A DNA stretch of 6,537 nt from JANXSD01 sp043758125 (GTDB taxonomy: Bacteria; Bacteroidota; Bacteroidia; AKYH767-A; OLB10): positions 1 through 6,537 of the forward strand of contig JAYVOC010000081.1 in assembly GCA_043758125.1 (NCBI GenBank), given 5' to 3'. The position numbers were made by a program, and so were the translations under genes. The first letter of the stretch is position 1, and the number at the start of each line of letters is the position of its first letter. Positions 1 through 6,360 of the stretch are shown in pieces. Under the pieces are notes generated by a model. It saw only the letters and a list, made by a program, of their open reading frames with translations, made no database searches and had not been told where the DNA came from.

Positions 1-10
1 AACATAAAGA

Positions 11-130
11 TTAAACGAAATTTTTAAAAAGGGGGCTTTGAGTGGTAAACGAACATTTCTACTTCTATCAAACAGTGGTGCGTAAACAAACAGTTGTGCT
101 TCTAATCCCCCTTTTTAAAAACATCGTTAA
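11..130. repeat. Long inverted repeat, 15-bp perfect core
   Basis: TTTTTAAAAAGGGGG at 21-35 is the exact reverse complement of CCCCCTTTTTAAAAA at 107-121. After a two-base mismatch the pairing resumes outward: TTAAACGA at 11-18 against TCGTTAA at 124-130, with one extra A. The arms are about 25 bp around a loop of 71 bases. A further pair, GTGGTAAACGAA (42-53) and TTCGTTACCAC (138-148), is also complementary with one extra A, but crosses the first pair rather than nesting in it. The loop has an imperfect direct repeat beginning CAAACAGT at 69 and 87. It could be a small non-autonomous mobile repeat, a dispersed chromosomal palindrome, or a terminator for a gene outside the window. Confidence 0.75.
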
Positions 131-175
131 TCCCTTCTTCGTTACCACCAATGCTAAGACGACAATAACGTAACA

Positions 176-197
176 GACAAATTGACGACAAATTGAC
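176..197. repeat. 11-bp tandem duplication
   Basis: GACAAATTGAC occurs twice back to back, at 176-186 and 187-197, with no mismatch. Each copy carries TTGAC (182-186 and 193-197), part of the half-site TTGACA found in the palindrome at 399-415, and the 11-base spacing between the two is the same. Whether it binds the regulator is unknown; simple slippage is enough to explain it. Confidence 0.7.
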
Positions 198-256
198 CGG
201 TGGACAAAATAGAAAAGGCCGACCCTTCGCATTTTTAAAAATTTCTTTTGCCTCCC

Positions 257-274
257 CACATTTGGCACATTTGG
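257..274. repeat. 9-bp tandem duplication
   Basis: CACATTTGG is present twice in tandem, at 257-265 and 266-274. Its second copy forms part of the left arm of the 19-bp inverted repeat at 261-325. No function can be assigned. Confidence 0.65.
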
Positions 275-325
275 TTTTGCCCCGACACACAAAACCAACC
301 TTTCAGCAAAACCAAAAGAGCCAAA
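261..325. repeat. 19-bp imperfect inverted repeat
   Basis: TTTGGCACATTTGGTTTTG at 261-279 pairs with the reverse complement of 307-325 at 17 of 19 positions. An additional CAAAACCAA at 290-298 duplicates part of the right arm, so the left arm can alternatively form a tighter 9-bp perfect hairpin with a 10-base loop (271-279 with 290-298). No run of T follows, so it is not a standard intrinsic terminator on the + strand. It looks like a dispersed chromosomal palindrome. Confidence 0.7.
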
Positions 326-371
326 TTTTCCCACCGCACCAGACTGTTAATAAGTTTAATGAATTTATTTA

Positions 372-401
372 TTGTTATTCCAAAAAGACTTTCTACTTTT
401 G
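372..401 (+). promoter_or_regulatory. Bacteroidota-type promoter of the operon
   Basis: TTG at 372-374 and TACTTTTG at 394-401 match the known Bacteroidota consensus (TTG at about -33, TAnnTTTG at about -7), separated by 19 bases, inside the usual 17-23 range. This puts the transcript start near 404-408 and leaves a leader of roughly 25 bases before the TTG start at 431. No other promoter of this quality was noticed ahead of the later genes, though the coding regions were not searched exhaustively. A sigma70-like reading using TTGACA at 399-404 lacks a well-spaced -10. Confidence 0.6.
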
Positions 402-415
402 ACAAATAATGTCAA
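399..415. promoter_or_regulatory. Perfect palindrome, probable operator for the XRE regulator
   Basis: TTGACA (399-404), five bases (AATAA), then TGTCAA (410-415): two perfect 6-bp half-sites whose starts are 11 bp apart, close to one DNA turn, as expected for a dimer of an XRE/lambda-repressor-type protein. It overlaps the end of the -7 element (394-401) and covers the expected transcript start, so a bound dimer should block polymerase. It lies 16 bases ahead of the regulator gene, the usual place for the box of a restriction-modification controller protein. Binding is inferred from position and symmetry only. Confidence 0.55.
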
Positions 416-430
416 GTTAAAATATTCAAA

Positions 431-736
431 TTGAAAACAACAGGCGAAATAATTAGAGAACAAAGAGAGAAAAAAGGGTTGCTACTTCGACAAGTTGCAG
501 CTCAACTCGACATTGATACTGCTATATTGAGTAAAGTTGAAAGAGGGGAAAGAAAAGCGACTAGAGATCAAATTTCCAAAATAGCGGACATTTTAGATTT
601 GGACAAAGATTCAATTCTTGTACAATACCTTAGTGAAAAAATTCTGTATGAATTGCAAGACGAAGATTTAGGAATGAAAGCGTTGAAGGTTGCTGAAAAA
701 ACTATAAAATACGGAGTAAATAAAAAACTAAAATAA
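431..736 (+). CDS. XRE-family helix-turn-helix regulator (controller-like protein)
   Basis: This 101-residue cytoplasmic DNA-binding protein is the probable regulator of the operon. Residues 5-62 form a five-helix lambda-repressor/Cro fold, with the helix-turn-helix at about 18-45: QVAAQL (21-26) lies in the first helix and ILSKVERGER (32-41), the family's signature S-x-x-E-x-G pattern, in the recognition helix. Residues 63-101 are a charged helical tail, longer than in classical C proteins of about 80 residues, and may help dimerisation. The start is TTG at 431. An in-frame stop at 407-409 excludes upstream extension, no ATG or GTG lies between, and starting later would cut into the domain. 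It ends 5 bases before the methyltransferase. The palindrome 399-415 suggests it represses or tunes its own transcription. The family is clear; the role as controller of restriction rests on context. Confidence 0.88.
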   Translation: MKTTGEIIREQREKKGLLLRQVAAQLDIDTAILSKVERGERKATRDQISKIADILDLDKDSILVQYLSEKILYELQDEDLGMKALKVAEKTIKYGVNKKLK

Positions 737-741
737 AATAT

Positions 742-2319
742 ATGGCAGAATTACTATCAATAAAGGAAGCGAGTCAATGGGCTACAGAGTATTTAGAGAA
801 GAATGTTACGACCTCAAACATTTCTTATCTCATACAATATGGGCGTGTGAAAAAAATCGGTGAAAATGGTTCTACCCAGGTTTTGAAAGAAGAACTGATT
901 GACTATTATAAAGACCAAAAAAAATCCCGACAAGATGATTGGAAAGACCAATTAGGTGAAGATTTAAATTGGACTCTTTCATTTGAGCAATACAAAGAAT
1001 CGGAAACAACAAAACATGTTCACCGTCTGCATCCTTATAAGGGGAAGTACATTCCTCAACTTGTTGAATATTTTTTAGACAACCATACTGATAAGTTTAA
1101 AAAGGAAACTTATTTCAAAAAAGGAGATATTGTTCTTGATCCATTTTCAGGAAGTGGAACGACAATGGTGCAGGCTTGCGAATTAGGTATTCATGCGATT
1201 GGTATAGATGTTTCAGCTTTTAATGCTATGATTGGAAATTGCAAAGTGACCAATTATAATTTAATTGATGTACAAAAAGAAATCAATCGAATTTCAGCCG
1301 AATTAAAGGCTTTTGTTTCTGATTCTCATGTAATTGAATTTGAAGAAACATTGCTTAAAGAACTTAATGTTTTCAACAATAAATATTTCCCTGTTCCGGA
1401 ATACAAATACAAATTAAAACGAGGAGAAATAAATGAAAAAAAATTTGGTGATGAAAAGGAAAAATTATTTTTACCAATTTATAATAAGCTTGTAAAGGAT
1501 TTTGGGATTAAGCTGCGTCAGACAGCAAAGGATTCATTTCTTGATAAATGGTACTCTCAACATGTGAGAGATGAGATTGAATTTGTATTTGACTCCATTC
1601 AAAAAATAAAAAACAAGGAAACAAAAAATATTATTAGCGTAATTCTAAGTCGGACTATTCGTTCGTGCAGGGCAACAACTCACGCAGATCTTGCAACACT
1701 TCTTGAACCAATAACAGCTACATACTATTGTGGAAAACACGGTAAAATGTGCAAGCCGTTATTTTCAATTGTAAAATGGTGGGAGTCTTATACAAAAGAT
1801 ACCGTTAAGCGATTGGTTGATTTTGATAAATTAAGAAAATCACCATTCCAAAATTGTTTAACAGGTGACAGCAGAACTACTGACATTTTAAAAGAGCTTA
1901 AAAAGAAAAATTCCGAGTTTGCGGAATTAACCTCTAAACAAAAAATAAAAGGCATATTTTCTTCACCGCCCTATGTTGGATTAATAGATTATCACGAGCA
2001 ACACGCTTACGCTTATGACTTATTCGGATTTGAAAGAAAAGATGATTTAGAAATCGGACCATTATACAAAGGACAAGGAAAAGAAGCGAAACAAAGTTAT
2101 ATTCAAGGGCTGAGTGATGTTTTAAACAACGCTAAAAAATTCCTCGTTGAAGATTACGACATTTTTTTAGTCGCAAACGATAAATACAACATGTATCCTA
2201 CGATTGCAGAAAATGCCGGAATGCAAATTGTAAATCAATATAAGAGACCTGTATTAAATCGCACAGAAAAGGATAAGGGTGCATATGCAGAAATAATTTT
2301 TCATCTAAAAAAGAAATGA
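742..2319 (+). CDS. Type II DNA methyltransferase (probable N4-cytosine, motif I-IV order) with N-terminal HTH-like domain
   Basis: This 525-residue enzyme transfers a methyl group from S-adenosylmethionine to an amino group of a DNA base, protecting host sites from the partner nuclease. Visible motifs in order: X-like HPYKGKYIPQ (97-106), motif I DPFSGSGTT (133-141), an acidic residue for the cofactor ribose in GIDVS (D156), and the catalytic motif IV SSPPY (407-411), followed by NRT (506-508) near the end. The X-I-IV order is that of the alpha class; the roughly 265 residues between I and IV probably hold target recognition, and include a Cys-His-Cys cluster (C330, H333, C337). SPPY rather than DPPY favours N4-methylcytosine, though N6-adenine is not excluded. 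Residues 1-57 resemble an excisionase/MerR-like helix-turn-helix, which in some methyltransferases represses the enzyme's own gene. The frame appears intact and overlaps the next gene by 4 bases (ATGA). Confidence 0.92.
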   Translation: MAELLSIKEASQWATEYLEKNVTTSNISYLIQYGRVKKIGENGSTQVLKEELIDYYKDQKKSRQDDWKDQLGEDLNWTLSFEQYKESETTKHVHRLHPYKGKYIPQLVEYFLDNHTDKFKKETYFKKGDIVLDPFSGSGTTMVQACELGIHAIGIDVSAFNAMIGNCKVTNYNLIDVQKEINRISAELKAFVSDSHVIEFEETLLKELNVFNNKYFPVPEYKYKLKRGEINEKKFGDEKEKLFLPIYNKLVKDFGIKLRQTAKDSFLDKWYSQHVRDEIEFVFDSIQKIKNKETKNIISVILSRTIRSCRATTHADLATLLEPITATYYCGKHGKMCKPLFSIVKWWESYTKDTVKRLVDFDKLRKSPFQNCLTGDSRTTDILKELKKKNSEFAELTSKQKIKGIFSSPPYVGLIDYHEQHAYAYDLFGFERKDDLEIGPLYKGQGKEAKQSYIQGLSDVLNNAKKFLVEDYDIFLVANDKYNMYPTIAENAGMQIVNQYKRPVLNRTEKDKGAYAEIIFHLKKK

Positions 2320-3443
2320 AATTATTGCTAGAAAAATTAGGCGTTTCGGTTCAGCACTTGAAATGTCTAGATGAAGTTTTTTCTGAAAATCACGAAGAGT
2401 ATCAAAGAATTGAAACAATCCTTAATTCACCAGAATTTAACTCCATTTACACTGAAATTTCTAGAGAGATATATGCCGGTGGTAAGCAACCGAGGGGGCA
2501 TATAAAGCTAGCTAGGCAAATGATTTTAGGTGACGTTATTGAATATATTTTTACCGGGAGAGCATATTATTATGCGGCAAAATCAGAAGAGAATTTTAAA
2601 CATTTTCTAAAACTGATTCTTTATTCTGTAAACCAACTCCTTATTTACGATGCTATTACTGTTAATCCTGAAATAAGAAAATTGTATTTGGAAAAATTGG
2701 AAGAGGAAATTGATGAAGATATACTATATGAAAAGGAAGGAGATTCTGAACTAGCTGATGAACTTAAGGAAAGCGAAACAGTCTTGAATGATTCTGAATG
2801 GAAACAGTTTGATTTTCTAGTTGATTCAATTTTACCAAAAACATTAGGCTGCCCAAAGGAATTAATTGTTTTTGCGGAACTTATTAGAACAAAAAAGGGA
2901 ATAATAATTCCTTTACTTCTAATTCAGCGCCTTTTCGGTGACAAAAATCCAATTGCTCCACCTGACTTTCTGTTGGCCAAAGGTAACAAAGAAATTTATG
3001 GCATTGAAGTAGGATATGCTAAAGAAGGGCAAAGTAGAGAATTCTCAATACGGACTTCAATACCAACATTCGCAGTTGATTTGGAAAACAATATGCATAA
3101 TCGATGCCCAAAGTGCGGTGAAATTATTCTTTATTGCGACCCTGTAATTGAAGCATACTCTAATGGTACATTAAAAAATCAATTAGATGAGGTTTCAAAA
3201 AGATTTCTATGTAGTGAATGCCCGAATTTTGAAGAAGGGAATTGCAAATTTTCGAATTATTATGGGAAATGGAAAGGAACTGAATTCAACGGAATAACAA
3301 GCGAACAAAAACCACGGCATTATCATGCAAGATGTGTCAAAGATGAATCTTATGATTTCAATAGACGTGAAATTATCATTACAGAACATTTAGAGGAATA
3401 TTTTGCCCAGCTACCACAAATTCAAGGCTTAGAAAATTTATAA
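2316..3443 (+). CDS. Uncharacterised protein: possible PD-(D/E)XK-like nuclease with cysteine-rich zinc-binding-like region
   Basis: I do not recognise this 375-residue protein. Residues 1-170 are helical and charged, with an acidic stretch at 129-156. Residues 180-232 could be a restriction-endonuclease-like core: a helix with E188, a hydrophobic segment IIIPLLLIQRLFG (196-208), then PPDF (215-218) and GIEVG (229-233). D217 and E231 would be the metal-binding pair of a PD-(D/E)XK site. The usual lysine is a glycine (233), so K236 would have to substitute, or the site is inactive. Residues 264-340 contain CPKCG (264-268), CSEC (299-302), C274, C310 and HYHARC (335-340), enough ligands for one or two zinc ions. 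The start ATG overlaps the methyltransferase stop (ATGA), implying translational coupling and a job tied to that enzyme: a second nuclease, a specificity factor, or a DNA sensor. The fold assignment is tentative. Confidence 0.75.
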   Translation: MKLLLEKLGVSVQHLKCLDEVFSENHEEYQRIETILNSPEFNSIYTEISREIYAGGKQPRGHIKLARQMILGDVIEYIFTGRAYYYAAKSEENFKHFLKLILYSVNQLLIYDAITVNPEIRKLYLEKLEEEIDEDILYEKEGDSELADELKESETVLNDSEWKQFDFLVDSILPKTLGCPKELIVFAELIRTKKGIIIPLLLIQRLFGDKNPIAPPDFLLAKGNKEIYGIEVGYAKEGQSREFSIRTSIPTFAVDLENNMHNRCPKCGEIILYCDPVIEAYSNGTLKNQLDEVSKRFLCSECPNFEEGNCKFSNYYGKWKGTEFNGITSEQKPRHYHARCVKDESYDFNRREIIITEHLEEYFAQLPQIQGLENL

Positions 3444-3500
3444 TAATAGTAGAAAAACAAAATGATTGATACATTAGAAACAAATTAAAAGTAATAGTTG

Positions 3501-5189
3501 ATGGAACAAAGATTAGACGTTGGCCTTAATTCTAAGATAAATGAGTTTTCAAAAAAATTCAGTTTAACGAGAACAGAAAATAATATTGAAGATGTTTTTG
3601 AACACTTCGCAAATTATGTAATTGCCTCTAATTTACTTGAGGAAGAATTAGAAAATATAAATTCAATTTCTACTGGTCAATCACAAGGAATTGATGGTAT
3701 TGTAATTATTGTTAATAACAGATTGATTTCAGAAGAAGCTGACCTGATCAAAATCGGTATAAATGAAAAAATTAAAATTGAGATTGGTTTTATCCAGTCA
3801 ACCATTCAGAAAAGTTTCGATTTAAAGAAATTTCAAGCGTATGTTGACATGGTCGTGAGTTTTCTATGTGGCACTAAAACTATTGATCCTTTTTCGACAA
3901 TATATAACAAACTACTCAATGAAGAGGGCGATTTTATTGATAGATTAGAAGACACACCGAAAATTACTTTATATTTTGTATCCGGAAAAACTAATCATCA
4001 AGTATCTTCAGCAGAAAAAGATATTGAAAAAAAGAAAATAACTCAGAGAGCGGAACTTGAAGGCAGATTTATTCTGAATGACATAAATATTTTTCAGGCA
4101 GAAGAAACAAAGGCAGAATATGATAAGATCGCTAAATTTCATACTACGCAATTGAAGTTTGATAAAAACGTGCAACTTGAAGAACATAATAATATTGAAT
4201 TTAGTCTTTTGGCTACCATAAAATTTTCTGAATTAAAAAACTTAATCCTAACAAGCGATTCAAAACTTAGAGAAAGACTTTTTGTAGAAAATGTTAGAAA
4301 TTTTATTGGACCAACAGATGTAAATTCTGATATTAAAACTACACTTGACAGTCCTGATTTTAGAGAGTATTTCCCATATTTGAATAATGGCCTTACAATC
4401 ATGTGTGATTTAATTGAAAAACACAAAATCAAGCAAAACGAATTTATTCTTACATATCCTCGAATAATTAATGGTTGTCAGACCACGCATATTTTGTTCG
4501 AAAAATTTAAAGACGATCCAAATTCAATAGATGATGTTGAAATTGTAGTTAAAGTTATTTCAACAAAAGATAATGAACTTAAAAAAAAGATAATATTTGC
4601 TGCTAACAATCAAAACTCAATTCACAAAGATTTGCAATCCTTAAATGATTTTCATGAAAAAATTGAACAGTATTTTTCTGGTATTGAGGGATTGACTTTG
4701 TATTTTGAAAGGTTAAGGGGTCAGCATTCACAGGTAAATCCGCCTTACAGCAGAATCAATATTGAAAATCTTGCAAAAGTATATATCTCGGTGTTTAAGG
4801 AAGAGCCGCATAAAATGAAGAGCAACGCTATCCAAAAAATTGAAGAGCATCAAAAAAGTAAGACCGTGTTTAATGAAAATGATTATATACCAGACTATTA
4901 TTACTGTGCTATTCTGTTTTACTGGTTGAATTATTTTACAATAAATAATCTTGTTATCTTAAGTTCTAAGACAGCGGATATGCATTTATTAATGGCATGC
5001 CATTTACAACTAACAAAAAAAGGGTATGATACTACGAAGAAAAAAATTGACTTTTTAATTACCCAAACAAACGCTTTGAATATTTTTAACGAAACAAATA
5101 TTATTATTAATGGGCAGAGCTACCTTTTTGAAAGAAGAGGTTTTTATTCTGCCCCTAAAACAAGACAACTAACGGAGTTTTTAAAATAA
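3501..5189 (+). CDS. AIPR-family protein (abortive infection phage resistance)
   Basis: This protein has 562 residues from the ATG at 3501. TTG at 3498 would add one residue, and stops lie in frame just upstream (3486-3497), so the start is fixed within one codon. The AIPR signatures are clear: NNGLTIMCD (295-303), RIINGCQTTH (321-330), AANNQNSI (367-374) and YFERLRGQ (401-408). The N-terminal part (about 30-125) looks like the nuclease-like segment many members carry: GIDG (63-66) followed by a strand IEIGFIQS (93-100). Relatives usually read Q-x-K here, whereas this protein has QST, so the catalytic lysine seems lost or shifted (K104 is near). Family members are linked to phage resistance and often sit by restriction-modification genes; the biochemical activity is not established. 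It is separated by 57 bases from the gene before and 11 from the endonuclease. Family assignment is strong; an abortive-infection role is inferred. Confidence 0.9.
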   Translation: MEQRLDVGLNSKINEFSKKFSLTRTENNIEDVFEHFANYVIASNLLEEELENINSISTGQSQGIDGIVIIVNNRLISEEADLIKIGINEKIKIEIGFIQSTIQKSFDLKKFQAYVDMVVSFLCGTKTIDPFSTIYNKLLNEEGDFIDRLEDTPKITLYFVSGKTNHQVSSAEKDIEKKKITQRAELEGRFILNDINIFQAEETKAEYDKIAKFHTTQLKFDKNVQLEEHNNIEFSLLATIKFSELKNLILTSDSKLRERLFVENVRNFIGPTDVNSDIKTTLDSPDFREYFPYLNNGLTIMCDLIEKHKIKQNEFILTYPRIINGCQTTHILFEKFKDDPNSIDDVEIVVKVISTKDNELKKKIIFAANNQNSIHKDLQSLNDFHEKIEQYFSGIEGLTLYFERLRGQHSQVNPPYSRINIENLAKVYISVFKEEPHKMKSNAIQKIEEHQKSKTVFNENDYIPDYYYCAILFYWLNYFTINNLVILSSKTADMHLLMACHLQLTKKGYDTTKKKIDFLITQTNALNIFNETNIIINGQSYLFERRGFYSAPKTRQLTEFLK

Positions 5190-5200
5190 TTTTAAAATAA
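5179..5200 (+). repeat. 11-bp tandem duplication forming the AIPR/endonuclease junction
   Basis: TTTTAAAATAA occurs twice without a mismatch, at 5179-5189 and 5190-5200. The first copy contains the last codons and TAA stop of the AIPR gene; the second is exactly the spacer before the endonuclease ATG at 5201. Removing one copy would leave TAA directly followed by ATG. The A/T-rich second copy now serves as the upstream translation-initiation region of the endonuclease, so the duplication may have altered its translation. Confidence 0.8.
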
Positions 5201-6256
5201 ATGGCACTATCACCACAACAAAAAGAAAAAATATCAATAGAAGTCATCAAGACATTAGTTACTCGTTTTGAGAGTTTTCCGGAAGACGCATCAAGCAATA
5301 GAAACGCTCCGTTTCATGACGCATTTTTAAAAGCGTTTTCTGATAAATTGCTAGGTAAAGTTTCCGATACTCCATTTTTTATTACTCTTAGCAGTTGGCT
5401 CCAAGGTTTAAACACTACACTTGGACAAACGTTTTTTGAAAATGTTGCAAATCATTTAGCGAATGGTGGAAAAAGAGAATATACTTCTGGCAGATTAGGC
5501 AACTTACCAATAACCCAAACACAAAGAGATCAAATTGCTCAAATCATAGCAGATTTAAGCACTTCAACTAAAACTCCAAATTTAAATTCTGAAAACGCTT
5601 TACTTTTTTCAAATTATACAACTACTGAAATTAGTGCAATGGATTTTGCAGCTGATGTTTTTATAGAAGATGTAAATTCTATCACGGCTATTGAACTAAA
5701 ATCTGTCAAACCGAATTCAGGTGAAATGAAGGGTGAAAAACAAAAAATTCTTGAAGGTAAAGCAGCTTTATACCGACATTTTCCAGGGAAGCAAATAAAT
5801 TTTTATATCGGATTTCCTTTTGATCCTACTGTTAATCCCGCGAATGAAGCAGTAACAAGTTTTAATAAAACGAGATTTCTTGGTTCAATTATTAATATGA
5901 CCAAATATTTTGCTCCAAACGAAACTTTAATTGCGAATGAACTTTGGGATTTATTATCCGGCCAGCCAAGTACAATGGAGCAAATACTTGAAATAATTAA
6001 TAGCATTTCGACTACTACTTTTCTTGTTAAATTTCAGCTGCTCACAGACAATGCAAAAAGAACAACTGCTGAATACAAAGCACAATTAACAGAATGGAAT
6101 TTACATTCCGAACTTGAATTAGTAACTAATGACGCCTTGATTAAGCAAAAAATTGGTGCGGACAAAACTTTAAATCGCATTTACAATAAAACAACATTTG
6201 ACAATAAAGGAAATTACAACACCGATAGATATGGTGAAATAAAAAAAATTATGTAA
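5201..6256 (+). CDS. Type II restriction endonuclease, TdeIII family
   Basis: This 351-residue enzyme is expected to cut unmethylated duplex DNA in the cytoplasm. The PD-(D/E)XK active site is well formed: D152 in AADVFIED (150-157), then E165 and K167 in AIELKSVKPN (163-172), running into GEMKGEKQKILEGKAAL (174-190), a stretch I recognise as diagnostic of the TdeIII family. Other family-like parts are the N-terminal helix with NAPFHDAFL (35-43), LSSWLQGLNTTLG (63-75), and ELWDLLSG (247-254) in the C-terminal half. As I recall, characterised members (TdeIII, MjaII) recognise GGNCC. Such a site has no fixed adenine, which fits a cytosine methyltransferase partner. Length is somewhat above what I recall for the family; residues 270-351 look like an extra C-terminal region. 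It is last in the operon, 11 bases after the AIPR gene. Family assignment is confident; the recognition sequence is a guess. Confidence 0.88.
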   Translation: MALSPQQKEKISIEVIKTLVTRFESFPEDASSNRNAPFHDAFLKAFSDKLLGKVSDTPFFITLSSWLQGLNTTLGQTFFENVANHLANGGKREYTSGRLGNLPITQTQRDQIAQIIADLSTSTKTPNLNSENALLFSNYTTTEISAMDFAADVFIEDVNSITAIELKSVKPNSGEMKGEKQKILEGKAALYRHFPGKQINFYIGFPFDPTVNPANEAVTSFNKTRFLGSIINMTKYFAPNETLIANELWDLLSGQPSTMEQILEIINSISTTTFLVKFQLLTDNAKRTTAEYKAQLTEWNLHSELELVTNDALIKQKIGADKTLNRIYNKTTFDNKGNYNTDRYGEIKKIM

Positions 6257-6360
6257 TGCTACCCGATTTACAAGCACAATTAAAAACCACACAGGCCTAC
6301 TCACGAGCAAAGTTTTTAATAGAGCTTGCAAAGCCGACCCAAAAGAAAAATAAATTTTAA
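6256..6360 (+). CDS. Possible 34-residue protein or gene remnant coupled to the endonuclease
   Basis: An ATG at 6256-6258 shares one base with the endonuclease stop (TAATG), a classic translational-coupling arrangement, and opens a 34-codon frame to TAA at 6358-6360. The product begins MLPDLQAQLKTTQAYSRAKF, is basic and probably helical, and matches no family I know. Its last third (from about 6333) runs into flank sequence that resembles the left flank in reverse, so it may be the stump of a longer gene cut by the island boundary, or chance. Confidence that it is a real gene is low. Confidence 0.25.
   Translation: MLPDLQAQLKTTQAYSRAKFLIELAKPTQKKNKF

Larger units (their letters stand above)
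1..371. other. Gene-free, repeat-rich left flank
   Basis: I see no convincing gene in this stretch. Open frames exist on both strands, but they run through repeats, have no recognisable domain, and use codons unlike the genes that follow. What it holds is structure: a 15-bp perfect inverted repeat (21-35 with 107-121), an 11-bp tandem duplication (176-197), a 9-bp tandem duplication (257-274) and a 19-bp imperfect inverted repeat (261-279 with 307-325), all listed separately. The style resembles dispersed intergenic repeats of Bacteroidota chromosomes, which is an impression from memory. It probably marks the host side of the island boundary. Confidence 0.6.

Noticed and set aside
193..402. 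69-codon frame on the + strand (and overlapping minus-strand frames) in the left flank
   Set aside because: It runs through the repeats and the promoter, has no domain, and its codon use is unlike the operon genes.
399..423. Sigma70-type promoter using TTGACA at 399-404 with TAAAAT at 418-423
   Set aside because: The spacer would be only 13 bases, and the Bacteroidota-type promoter just upstream fits far better.
3462..3488. 8-codon frame (ATG to TAA) between the unknown gene and the AIPR gene
   Set aside because: It is in frame with the AIPR gene but closed by three stops. It is too short to support as a gene, and no attenuator-like structure surrounds it.
2056..4312. Under-representation of GGNCC in the window
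   Set aside because: I found only two sites (2056-2060 and 4308-4312), but a 33% GC window this size would be expected to have about four, so this is not evidence of avoidance.
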